A stretch of DNA of 32,610 bases from Cytophagales bacterium (GCA_028279065.1 JANQSY010000140.1:1-32610); one strand, 5' to 3'. Shown: positions 23,076 through 30,739, numbered from the stretch's first letter. Made by a program: numbers and translations. The notes: a model not told the origin generated them from the sequence alone.

Positions 23076-24256
23076 AGGTCAAAAATTTATGGATTATTGC
23101 CGTCCATTCGATCCTGTTCCTGATCTCATGTGGGAAAATGGAAATGGATTATTCGCAGGGCGGGTGCCAAAATTCGGACACAGTTTTCTCAGGTCACCCA
23201 AAGGGTATTCGCTTGACACAGATAATTGACAAAATCGTAGATCTAGGTGTACCTGGGGTAACCATGGCTCTCCGAGATCATGACGGTACCTGGGCCTATG
23301 CTTCCGGGCTGGCTAAAATCGAAAGTGGTACCAGGCTGGAAATTTGTCACCTTCAGTTTGGTCAAAGCGTGGCCAAGACATACATGTCAACCGCAATACT
23401 CCTGCTATGGGAACAAGGATTGATATCACTTGATGAGAAAATCAATAAATACCTTCCTAGAAGCGTGATCGAAGACATTGAAAACTCTGATCAGGCAACT
23501 GTTAGAATGTTATTGAACCATACATCTGGTATCGCCGAATACAATGACAAACCAAAATATGTAACCTTTCTTCTTCAGCATCCACTGCACAATTTCAGCA
23601 CTGATGATTACCTGGATTTTGTAAGAGGAAAGCCGGCTAAGTTTAATCCGGGTGAGAAATACAGCTATACAAATACAAATTATATTCTCCTGGCCTTGAT
23701 AGCGGATGAAATTACCGAAGATCATAAGGCTTTCATTCGAGATGAGATTCTAAAAGACCAGGGCTTGTTCAATTCATACTACCATGATCCGGGATTTATG
23801 GAATTCCCTGAGTTGGTAAATACCTATTGGGACCGTTACAGCAACGGCAAGATCGAAAACTGTTCAGAAATGCATAGAACAAATGTAGGCTCCCTTATCG
23901 GTGACGATGGCATTATTGCGACTCCGACCGATTTTGTCTTCTTCTTGGAAAAACTGTTAAAAAATCAAATTCTCTCTGATTCTTCCATGGATGAAATGTT
24001 AGAGTTCGTACAGCAGAAGCCCGATAGTCCTGATGGGTACGGCCTTGGAATTCACCAGGAATTCTATAAGGGATTCGAAGAGCTAGGCCACACGGGTGGT
24101 GGTATCGGCGCTGGATGCATTTTGGCCGGGTTTACCCATAATGAAACCTACTTTTTCATCGGAATGAACCTTGGCACTTCCATTACTCCCACTTCCAACA
24201 TTTCCGAACCATTTGAAGACTACATAGACGAGATATACGATATTCTAATAGAGTGA
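23072..24256 (+). CDS. serine hydrolase of the beta-lactamase/DD-peptidase (class C-like) family, lipoprotein
   Basis: This 394-residue protein has a lipoprotein signal ending at LISC (Cys20), then a beta-lactamase-related fold. The nucleophile motif SxxK is SVAK (Ser99, Lys102) within FGQSVAKTYMSTAILLLWEQG. The YxN motif is YTN (199-201) in PGEKYSYTNTNYILLAL, and the KTG-equivalent is HTG (340-342) in LGHTGGGIGAG. It could be a D-Ala-D-Ala carboxypeptidase, a D-aminopeptidase or an esterase; true beta-lactamase activity cannot be claimed. It overlaps the beta-barrel gene as ATGA and lies in the candidate island, so cell-wall or peptide processing cargo is a fair inference. Confidence 0.9.
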   Translation: MKVKNLWIIAVHSILFLISCGKMEMDYSQGGCQNSDTVFSGHPKGIRLTQIIDKIVDLGVPGVTMALRDHDGTWAYASGLAKIESGTRLEICHLQFGQSVAKTYMSTAILLLWEQGLISLDEKINKYLPRSVIEDIENSDQATVRMLLNHTSGIAEYNDKPKYVTFLLQHPLHNFSTDDYLDFVRGKPAKFNPGEKYSYTNTNYILLALIADEITEDHKAFIRDEILKDQGLFNSYYHDPGFMEFPELVNTYWDRYSNGKIENCSEMHRTNVGSLIGDDGIIATPTDFVFFLEKLLKNQILSDSSMDEMLEFVQQKPDSPDGYGLGIHQEFYKGFEELGHTGGGIGAGCILAGFTHNETYFFIGMNLGTSITPTSNISEPFEDYIDEIYDILIE

Positions 24257-24275
24257 TAATCGGTTCGTTAGCTAA

Positions 24276-24560
24276 AACCCGTACAAATTCCGCATTTCGA
24301 CAGAAGACCTGCTTATCACAAGAACTGCGAAAGCCCTTCGTCCTCAGATGATTGAATGGGCGCATAAAAAACGGCGAGCTTCCACACCAGTGGATTACAA
24401 TTACCCATTGAGCTACGGCTACTTTCCTGAGGATATTTCCGAGTCAGTGAAAATCCTTTATTTGATTCCGCCACCCTATGATCTTGGAAGGGGTTTAGAA
24501 TTTTGGGCGATGTTCTCTGGATTCTTCATCAGATGTAAAGAATTCGGGAATCTAGTGTAA
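24276..24560 (+). pseudogene. headless open frame, possible gene remnant
   Basis: An open frame runs from just after an in-frame stop at 24273 to 24560. Its only ATG is at 24348, giving 70 residues (start IEWAHKKRRASTPVDYNYPL), but the sequence before it (ISTEDLLITRTAKALRPQ) also looks coding-like and has no ATG, GTG or TTG. This suggests a 5'-truncated gene. No family is recognised. It overlaps the end of the convergent lipoprotein gene by nine bases. It could also be non-coding. Confidence 0.3.
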
Positions 24561-25277
24561 TTCTGAATGCACCACGATCACTTCAGGTATTCCGATCTTA
24601 ATTTTTAAACCTCTAATTAACCCAAGGTGTATCATTTGGTATCCATGCCGATCACTATAAATAAAGCGGAAAAAAGAATAATAGAGCTCGTTTTTATCGA
24701 AATTTTTTGAAGAATACCTTAATTCCACATTTCGAAAGCTTGAAAAATGCAAGGTATCTGAAAATTGGCTTTGATGCAGGTATTTCGAGTCATGAAGAAC
24801 CACTGCCATGCTATCTTCCCATTGATCATATAAGATTGACTCTACTGTGTCAATAAACTTAAGAATGAAATGGTCCGGCTTTGCACCAGAAACAAGCGCC
24901 TGTCTTTTTATTGTGGGATTCCGATGCAAATACTCAATTTCCTTTTCTTTGACTCCGCTAACCTTTATGGGAACTGTACCGACATCGTAGATTACGGCGG
25001 TTGTAGCAACACCACTTTTATCGTACCTCATTTGTATTTCAATCTGGTCCTTTTCTGAAGAAATCCTTCTTTTTCTACCCCCTACCATAGAATGGTGACC
25101 GCTTGGAGCGGACGCATCAAACTTAGCATCCAGAAAAGTAACTCCAATTGGAATTGTATCCGGGAAGATTGTAAATGAATTGGGCTCCACATAATAGTAC
25201 TCAACATCTTCTTTGCTTGTCAACAGGTTGCAAGCACAGCAAAAAGCAAGGAGGGAAATCAAAGAAAGAATCTTCAT
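24552..25277 (-). CDS. hypothetical lipoprotein
   Basis: I do not recognise this family. The 241-residue protein has a short lipoprotein signal (KILSLISLLAFCCAC, lipobox Cys about residue 16). A beta-rich soluble domain follows, with strands such as DQIEIQMRYDKSG, TTAVIYDVGTVPIKV and HFILKFIDTVESILYDQW, ending in LGLIRGLKIKIGIPEVIVVHS. It would be membrane-anchored in the periplasm or on the surface. It is transcribed towards the headless frame and is the last gene before the stacked repeats at 25.3-25.7 kb. Confidence 0.75.
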   Translation of the reverse strand: MKILSLISLLAFCCACNLLTSKEDVEYYYVEPNSFTIFPDTIPIGVTFLDAKFDASAPSGHHSMVGGRKRRISSEKDQIEIQMRYDKSGVATTAVIYDVGTVPIKVSGVKEKEIEYLHRNPTIKRQALVSGAKPDHFILKFIDTVESILYDQWEDSMAVVLHDSKYLHQSQFSDTLHFSSFRNVELRYSSKNFDKNELYYSFFRFIYSDRHGYQMIHLGLIRGLKIKIGIPEVIVVHSELH

Positions 25278-25547
25278 ATCAGTTTGCCACAGGTCAATGC
25301 AGAATTCAACTATCCAATTCCATGATGACTACATATTCCCTAATCTAACGAGAAATTCGAAGAACCGGTGCGGTTGGCCTAAGCTTTAGCGAAGTCAGGT
25401 ATAGGGAAATAGACACGGGAAACGGGATTGCCGTGCCTGCATCACTTTTGCATAGCCGCAGCGAAGCAAAGCCGGCAGGCAGGAGAGCTGAGATTTCCTT
25501 GTCCTGTTGTCCCGTATCCTAATCTCGCTTCTCGAGTCTGGATTAGT
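25278..25547. repeat. repeat-filled intergenic region with a long palindromic element
   Basis: No gene is supported here. From about 25401 a left arm in 7-base phase (GGAAATA GACACGG GAAACGG GATTGCC) and a right arm TTTCCTT GTCCTGT TGTCCCG TATCCTA ATCTCGC TTCTCGA (about 25494-25535) enclose a perfect TGCCTGC/GCAGGCA pair (25434-25440 and 25475-25481). The whole is a nested palindrome of roughly 140 bases. Bases 25371-25410 also hold a small CTAAGCTTTAG palindrome. The right arm leads directly into the second mnmE tail. Confidence 0.6.
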
Positions 25548-25592
25548 GAGGTGCTGGAGGCGATCTTTAGTCGATTTTGTATAGGTAAATAG
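25548..25592 (+). pseudogene. duplicate mnmE 3' tail, copy 2
   Basis: Fourteen codons read EVLEAIFSRFCIGK then TAG. The true MnmE end is EVLGAIFSRFCIGK then TAA, so 13 of 14 residues agree, yet many codons differ synonymously (ctg for ctc, atc for att, agt for tcg, ttt for ttc, tgt for tgc). The preceding in-frame codons do not match MnmE. This is a gene-end fragment, not a gene, and looks like an old attachment-site copy. Confidence 0.8.
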
Positions 25593-25596
25593 GGCC

Positions 25597-25660
25597 GACT
25601 CGGGACTGGGAAACTAGATACGAGTTTATTTCTCGCTTCTCAATCTCGTTACTCGAGTCA
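25597..25660. repeat. inverted heptad arrays between mnmE tail copies 2 and 3
   Basis: The left arm GACTCGG GACTGGG AAACTAG ATACGAG (25597-25624) and the right arm TCTCGCT TCTCAAT CTCGTTA CTCGAGT (25631-25658) form an imperfect palindrome with a six-base loop. The reverse complement of the right arm is close to the sequence just after mnmE at 19859-19878. It looks like an empty, cargo-free version of the same arrangement. Confidence 0.65.
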
Positions 25661-25665
25661 GGATT

Positions 25666-25713
25666 GAGGAGGTTCTAGCTGCGATCTTCAGTCGGTTTTG
25701 TATTGGGAAGTGA
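25666..25713 (+). pseudogene. duplicate mnmE 3' tail, copy 3
   Basis: Fifteen codons read EEVLAAIFSRFCIGK then TGA, matching the true MnmE end EEVLGAIFSRFCIGK at 14 of 15 residues but using different codons at most positions and a third stop codon. The 62 bases from 25652 are a direct repeat of the stretch from 25531, including CTCGAGTC and GGATT upstream of the tail. It ends eight bases before the stop codon of the convergent T9SS gene. Confidence 0.8.
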
Positions 25714-25721
25714 AAGGCTCC

Positions 25722-27464
25722 CTACTCGATCAATACCTTCTCTACAAACTCGGTCTCCCCATCCGAGATCCTTAGAACATAAAGCCCTGGGGATAGTTGA
25801 GATGTGTTGACAACCAGATTCTCTCCTTCTTGCCAGTATTGGAAACTGAACTTCTTTCCGAATGAGTCATGAAGAGTTAATGAAGGGTCAGATTTTGACT
25901 TCCAGGAGATGGTGAGTCGGTCAGCGGCTGGATTTGGGTATATGGCAATATCTCCAACTCCAACTTCCAAACCGAGGGCAATTCCAAAAAGCAATTTTTG
26001 AACGAAAATATCGAAACCGCCATTGCTATTGATCTTGGCTTCCCCCGGGCCGGGGTCGAAATCAACGTTTTTCTTAAAATTTCCTGTAAGAAATACTTCA
26101 TCTCTGGAGTTCACTTCCAAGTCCCTTGGATAATCCTCATCACCAGCCCCCATTGACCCAGCCCAAATGAAGTCACCAGAACTGTTTACACGTAGCAGAA
26201 ATATTTCACTGGAACCATTAGAAGATAAACTGAATGTCCCTGACCCCCGATCAAAATCCACAGAACCCGTAAAATCTCCAGCTAAAAATACTGTTCCTGA
26301 ATTCTCATATGCAAGAGATAAACCACGATCCCAATCACCTCCTCCATAAAGATCTGCCCATACCACTTTACCGTTAGAATCGAGTTTATGCAGAAAAATA
26401 TCATTCTTACCCCTGGGTGTGTCCGACAAAATACCGTTAGTGGGGTCGAGATCCCCAGTCCCTCTGAAATATCCTGTCCAAAAAATATTATTTGAATTGT
26501 CCACCGCGTGCGAATAACCATAACTTTCAACACCGGCTTCCAGGTTCCCTGCCCAAATGAAATCTCCAGAATCCGTCAATTTTAGAATAAAGGCATCGCT
26601 TGTGTTTGAAGTAGACAAAAAATAGGTGCCTGGACCTGGGTCAAAATCGGCACTATCCGAAAAACCCCCTGTGACAATAACATTTCCAGAATGATCAGTA
26701 ATAATTGATTCACCCCTTCCGTAGCCCGGTCCCTGGATCTGCTTTGCCCAAACAAAATCACCAAAATTATCAAGCTTTAGAATATAAGCATCTCCATCAA
26801 AATTGGCTGTCAAGGAGTAAACCCCCGGCCCAGGATCAAAGTCGGTTGTATTTCTGAAATAACCAGTGAGCAAAACACCTCCATCTTGAGATTCGTTTAG
26901 TCCAAAGACCCTTTCATCCCCGCTTCCTCCAAACTGCTCTGCCCAAACAAGGCCTCCATTCTGATCTAGTTTTACTATATAAACATCCTCTCCGGGTATT
27001 GCAGCGGTCAGGTTTAGTACGGCGGGACCTGGATCGAAGTCTATGGTACCAGTGAATGTACCGGTGACATAAACTGATCCATCGATTCCAATCTCAGAAT
27101 AAGCGTCGAAAATATAGCCATCGCCTCCAAGAATACTGAGCCAGATCAAATTGCCGTTTGGATCAAGCTTTTGAATAAATGCATCGGTAAAGTTTTGGGC
27201 TGCCACGGTCAAGGTACCTGAGGAGGGATCAAAATCAACAGTATCACGGAAGTAACCGCTAATGATCAGGTTGCCACTTGAATCCGTATTTATCGAATGA
27301 CCGGTATCCCAGGCATCCCCTCCCATTCCTATCGCCCACCCAAACTGAACATTTTGGGACACCAATGCAGTCGAACTTAAAAGTGCCATATAAAAGAAAG
27401 CAAGAAAAAGGAATTGCTGAAAAAGCTGAGGGCTTCTTAAAGGAGCCATAGAAGTTGAACTCAT
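25722..27464 (-). CDS. T9SS-exported seven-repeat (SBBP-like) propeller protein
   Basis: The 580-residue secreted protein has a signal peptide (about residues 12-37, ending near VSQ) and a C-terminal type A T9SS sorting domain of about 75 residues (IAIYPNPAADRLTISW ... GLYVLRISDGETEFVEKVLIE). In between, seven repeats of roughly 57-65 residues each carry a G[YTN]F..xVDFDPGPG core and a DxFIxKLDxxGxxxWA strand. The cores are FDPSSG, FDPGPA, FDPGPG, FDPGPG, LDPTNG, FDRGSG and FDPGPG. Seven repeats suggest a seven-bladed beta-propeller, and the Asp-rich loops may bind calcium. It is probably on the surface or released; the ligand is unknown. Confidence 0.9.
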   Translation of the reverse strand: MSSTSMAPLRSPQLFQQFLFLAFFYMALLSSTALVSQNVQFGWAIGMGGDAWDTGHSINTDSSGNLIISGYFRDTVDFDPSSGTLTVAAQNFTDAFIQKLDPNGNLIWLSILGGDGYIFDAYSEIGIDGSVYVTGTFTGTIDFDPGPAVLNLTAAIPGEDVYIVKLDQNGGLVWAEQFGGSGDERVFGLNESQDGGVLLTGYFRNTTDFDPGPGVYSLTANFDGDAYILKLDNFGDFVWAKQIQGPGYGRGESIITDHSGNVIVTGGFSDSADFDPGPGTYFLSTSNTSDAFILKLTDSGDFIWAGNLEAGVESYGYSHAVDNSNNIFWTGYFRGTGDLDPTNGILSDTPRGKNDIFLHKLDSNGKVVWADLYGGGDWDRGLSLAYENSGTVFLAGDFTGSVDFDRGSGTFSLSSNGSSEIFLLRVNSSGDFIWAGSMGAGDEDYPRDLEVNSRDEVFLTGNFKKNVDFDPGPGEAKINSNGGFDIFVQKLLFGIALGLEVGVGDIAIYPNPAADRLTISWKSKSDPSLTLHDSFGKKFSFQYWQEGENLVVNTSQLSPGLYVLRISDGETEFVEKVLIE

Positions 27465-27491
27465 CAGTTAAGGTTTTTCACGATTGTTAAC

Positions 27492-27499
27492 CAAAATTA
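27492..27499 (-). promoter_or_regulatory. -7 box TAATTTTG of the T9SS propeller gene
   Basis: On the minus strand TAATTTTG fits TAnnTTTG exactly and lies 27 bases before the ATG, a normal distance. No convincing -33 box was found. It is in the 221-base gap between two divergent T9SS-protein genes. Confidence 0.4.
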
Positions 27500-27685
27500 G
27501 CAAAACAGATGTTTATGAAGGAAATATGGAGATCTCAATTTTTAGGTCTTAAGCTGGATAAAATGGTGTCTCGGGGAACAGGACTGGCTCATTCTATTTA
27601 GAGCTTTTGCCATCACCTTCAAAGCCCTTGAAAGGAATGCTTTTTTCTTAAAGATTTTTTTTCTTGATTCACAAAAACATTTGAT

Positions 27686-28969
27686 ATGGTCATTAGATAC
27701 ATTCTGCTTCTTATCCTTTCACTTTTTTCTTTAAATGCTATGTCCCAATGGACCAGAGTAGGCTTAGGAAGCAATGGATACCCATATGGGGGGAGATTCG
27801 ATGATATCTTCTTCACCCAATGGAACAATGGATGGATATGCCGAAATGATGGTTCAATCTATAATTCCAAAGATGGTGGTGATTCCTGGACATTGCAGGC
27901 ACGCATGCCAAAATATTTAAGGTGTATTGAGTTCGCTAATGACTCCCTGGGTTTTTGTGGCAGTCTGGACAAAGACTTTTATATGACAACCGATGGAGGG
28001 ACGAATTGGGTGGATATTTCCAATAACCTACCGCAAAATGTTCCCGGTATATGCGGCCTTTCAATCCCCGATGAAAATACCGTCTATGGCGTCGGGATCT
28101 GGACCGCACCGGCATATATGATCAAAAGCACGGATGGTGGAAATAGTTGGATCCATAAGGATATGGCCCCCTGGGCTCATAAACTGATCGATGTCCATTT
28201 CGTTAATGCTGACACGGGATTTGTGATAGGAACCGCCAATCCGGACAGCCTGGGAGCGGCGATCCTCTATACCGAAGACGGTGGAGACAACTGGGTCGTA
28301 AAGCATCACACCAATTACCCAATGGAGAACGCATGGAAGATCCAGACCCCGGATGGTAAGAATATGTTCGTCTCACTTGAATTTGGACCTACCTCTCCTC
28401 CGGTTAGGATCCTTAAGTCCACCGATTATGGAAATACCTGGAATGATGTAACCGTAGATACCGGCCTGGCTTACATTCAAATGGTTGGATTTATCGATTC
28501 CCTTCATGGTTGGACTGGATACGAACATGCCTTTTATGAAACCACTGATGGGGGGACTTCCTGGACCCTACAACCCTGGGGTGATCGATTCAACAGATTT
28601 TTTAAGATCAGCGATTCCGTGGCATACCTTTCCAGCACGGCGATACATAGATTTGGCCCGGCCTATGTTTCCTCACTTCCAAACCATTATTTTGACCAGG
28701 CTGAGGTGCATGATTTCAGGGTATCTCCAAATCCTGCCTCTGATGAGTTGAACATAAATCTGAAGCTTAGTTCTGCTGGATTTGCCAATATCGAGGTTTG
28801 GACCAGGGATGGAAGGTTTTTTCAGCGGGTGCATAATGCCCGCTTAGGCGAGGAAGACAAAAAGTTTAAGGTTTCACTTAGTGAGGCTCCCCCTGGAATA
28901 TTGTACATCGTCCTCAAAACCAATGAGGGGAATATTGTAAGAAAGGTGGTTCATCAGTCTGGAAAATGA
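27686..28969 (+). CDS. T9SS-exported Asp-box (BNR/YCF48-like) repeat protein
   Basis: The 427-residue secreted protein has a signal peptide (VIRYILLLILSLFSLNAMSQ). Six Asp-box-like repeats follow: KDGGDSW, TDGGTNW, TDGGNSW, EDGGDNW, TDYGNTW and TDGGTSW, spaced about 45-65 residues apart, as in sialidase/VPS10/YCF48-type beta-propellers. The last 85 or so residues (FRVSPNPASDELNINL ... GILYIVLKTNEGNIVRKVV) are a type A T9SS sorting domain. Asp-boxes are structural, so no catalytic activity is implied, and no sialidase catalytic set is visible. It is divergent from the other T9SS propeller protein. Confidence 0.9.
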   Translation: MVIRYILLLILSLFSLNAMSQWTRVGLGSNGYPYGGRFDDIFFTQWNNGWICRNDGSIYNSKDGGDSWTLQARMPKYLRCIEFANDSLGFCGSLDKDFYMTTDGGTNWVDISNNLPQNVPGICGLSIPDENTVYGVGIWTAPAYMIKSTDGGNSWIHKDMAPWAHKLIDVHFVNADTGFVIGTANPDSLGAAILYTEDGGDNWVVKHHTNYPMENAWKIQTPDGKNMFVSLEFGPTSPPVRILKSTDYGNTWNDVTVDTGLAYIQMVGFIDSLHGWTGYEHAFYETTDGGTSWTLQPWGDRFNRFFKISDSVAYLSSTAIHRFGPAYVSSLPNHYFDQAEVHDFRVSPNPASDELNINLKLSSAGFANIEVWTRDGRFFQRVHNARLGEEDKKFKVSLSEAPPGILYIVLKTNEGNIVRKVVHQSGK

Positions 28970-29247
28970 GGTTTTCTTCGGGACAGTTGGAACTCTGAGC
29001 ACAATTCCTAAGAAGAAATTTGGAGAATCTCCGGGCAATGTCCTCTTCCATCTTGACCAAGGCCACTGAAAACTAATTAGGCAAACGTCCGGTTTACCTA
29101 TTACCGTTTTGAACATTCCCAAAAATTGGAAGGGAAATAGGATCAACTCTTTGTTTGGGTCAGTGGAAAGACCATTGGGCATACTCGGATCAGGGTCCTT
29201 ATTCCAATTTCATTTTTAGGCTAATTTGGAGCGTAAAACCCGATCAA

Positions 29248-30435
29248 TTGGATCTCCATATTCTGTTTAACATCTTCGTTCTGTTCAGCCTGACACTGTT
29301 GGTGATCATCATCTGCAACTTCTTCAAGATCCCTCACTTGGTCGGTTATCTGATCGCCGGGATCATCCTCAGTCCCAACACCACTTCCCTTTTGAGTGCA
29401 GCACATGAGGTTGAGACCTATGCTGAAATTGGTGTGATCCTTCTTTTGTTTACAGTTGGACTTGAATTTTCCTTTGGAAACCTGAAAAAGATCCAACGCT
29501 ATGTCCTTCTCGGGGGGTTAATGCAGGTCTTTTTTACTATTCTGATCACCTCTGCTCTGATCATGCTGATGGGAAGACAGGTACAGGAAAGTATCTTTTG
29601 GGGCTTCGTTACCGCCCTCAGCAGCACCGCCATAGTGATCAAGATCCTTCAGGACAAAGTCAAGTTGAATACACCGCATGGTAAACTCATTCTGGCCATT
29701 TTGCTTTTCCAGGATATCATCATTGTTCCGCTTATGCTATTCACTCCTCTTCTTGCAGGTGAAGGTGAAAACCCCTTGATGGAAATGGGCATGCTTATCC
29801 TGAAGATCGGTTTTATCGCACTTTTTGCCTGGTTCCTGGCAAGGTTCATTATCCCAAAGCTGCTCTATCAGGTCATGAAGATCCAAAGCCAGGAAGTATT
29901 TCTGATCACTTCAATCGCTATAGTTGCGGGAATTGCTTTGCTGACTTCATGGATGGGATTATCTCTTGCATTGGGCGCCTTTATTGCTGGATTGATCATC
30001 GCCGAGACCGACTACAATCGCCTGGCCATATCCTGTTTTCTTCCTTTCAGATATGTTTTCATCAGCTTCTTTTTCATCTCTATGGGAATGCTTTTGGACT
30101 ATATGGTATTTGTCAATCATCTTCAGGGCATACTGTTCTGGTTGGTTTTCATCCTGATCGTCAAGATGGTCGCTGTCTTTTTTGCCGGGAAGGTGCTAAG
30201 GGTCAATAACCGCACCTCGTTGATGGCAGGACTGGCCCTGGCACAGATCGGGGAGTTTTCATTCCTACTGGCTAAGTATGGACTTGACTATAAGCTCATT
30301 TCAGAAGTGAACTATCAGATATTCCTTGCGGTTTCCATTATTACCATGGCCATCACACCATTTGTGCTGAACAACCTTGAAAGGGTGGCCGGCTGGCTTG
30401 AAAAGCAAAAAGGCAGAATATGGAAAACAACCTGA
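29248..30435 (+). CDS. Kef-type cation:proton antiporter (CPA2 family)
   Basis: This inner-membrane monovalent cation/H+ antiporter domain has about 12-13 helices. Family motifs include IPHLVGYLIAGIILSP near the start, AEIGVILLLFTVGLEFS, LSSTAIVIKIL, LFQDIIIVPLML with the conserved Gln-Asp, LGAFIAGLIIAE, and FFISMGMLLD. The TTG at 29248 gives 395 residues starting in the first helix (DLHILFNIFVLFS), as in relatives. A TTG at 29155 would add 31 polar residues and is less likely. There is no C-terminal RCK/TrkA-N domain, so regulation by NAD or glutathione adducts is not expected from this polypeptide. It overlaps the glutaredoxin-like gene by 16 bases; KefB/C systems are known to respond to glutathione, so the pairing is suggestive. 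Confidence 0.9.
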   Translation: MDLHILFNIFVLFSLTLLVIIICNFFKIPHLVGYLIAGIILSPNTTSLLSAAHEVETYAEIGVILLLFTVGLEFSFGNLKKIQRYVLLGGLMQVFFTILITSALIMLMGRQVQESIFWGFVTALSSTAIVIKILQDKVKLNTPHGKLILAILLFQDIIIVPLMLFTPLLAGEGENPLMEMGMLILKIGFIALFAWFLARFIIPKLLYQVMKIQSQEVFLITSIAIVAGIALLTSWMGLSLALGAFIAGLIIAETDYNRLAISCFLPFRYVFISFFFISMGMLLDYMVFVNHLQGILFWLVFILIVKMVAVFFAGKVLRVNNRTSLMAGLALAQIGEFSFLLAKYGLDYKLISEVNYQIFLAVSIITMAITPFVLNNLERVAGWLEKQKGRIWKTT

Positions 30436-30662
30436 AAGTCTATGGCGCCGATTGGTGTCCCAAAACCGCAGAAATAAAGAATTTTCTTCAGGCGGAGTGG
30501 ATAGATTTTGACTACTTCAACGTAGAGACAGATGAGGAAGCCCAGCAAAGAATGAAGGACATTTATGATGGAAAGGTCAAGTTCCCAACAGTCACCAAGG
30601 GAGATGCCCATCTAAAAAATCCAAAGATCGCCGATATCCGAAGGTTTCTTAAGGAGGAATAG
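30420..30662 (+). CDS. glutaredoxin-like protein
   Basis: The 80-residue thioredoxin-fold protein has the glutaredoxin layout: KVYGADWCPKTAEIKNFL with the active-site segment CPKT, a central FDYFNVETDEEAQ strand, and FPTV carrying the cis-Pro. The second active-site Cys is replaced by Thr, so it would use a monothiol mechanism or serve only for binding. The ATG at 30420 lies inside the end of the antiporter gene, so they are translationally coupled. The closest named relatives are NrdH/Mrx1-like glutaredoxins, though the reductant is unknown. Confidence 0.85.
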   Translation: MENNLKVYGADWCPKTAEIKNFLQAEWIDFDYFNVETDEEAQQRMKDIYDGKVKFPTVTKGDAHLKNPKIADIRRFLKEE

Positions 30663-30673
30663 GGCCTATTTTT
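30658..30673 (+). terminator. possible weak terminator after the antiporter/glutaredoxin pair
   Basis: AATAG-GGC-CTATT followed by TTT overlaps the stop codon of the glutaredoxin-like gene. The stem is short and AT-rich, so activity is uncertain. Confidence 0.25.
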
Positions 30674-30739
30674 CCCAGATCAAAAAGAATTAGTCTAAGA
30701 TCACTTAATATTTCAGGCTTTTCCTTTCCCGGAATACTA

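Larger units (their letters stand above)
19854..25592. mobile_element. candidate integrated segment between mnmE and a second mnmE tail
   Basis: The segment starts right after the mnmE stop and ends with a second copy of the mnmE C-terminal codons (25548-25592). Just inside each end lie related 7-base-periodic sequences in opposite orientation: GAAACGAGATTGAGAAACGAG near 19859-19878 on the plus strand, and the reverse complement of a similar word at 25501-25538. It carries about six accessory genes, parts of which are visibly AT-rich (18 G+C in 20341-20400 against 25 in 19021-19080 within mnmE). No integrase is present. The 3' end of mnmE is an established site for SGI1-type islands. Limits and mobility are inferred. 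Confidence 0.4.

Noticed and set aside
23072-24256. Calling the serine hydrolase an antibiotic-resistance beta-lactamase
   Set aside because: The SxxK, YxN and HTG motifs are shared by DD-peptidases, esterases and aminopeptidases; nothing visible is specific for beta-lactam hydrolysis.
29155-29247. Upstream TTG start for the antiporter
   Set aside because: It would add a polar 31-residue leader not seen in relatives; the TTG at 29248 starts directly in the first helix.
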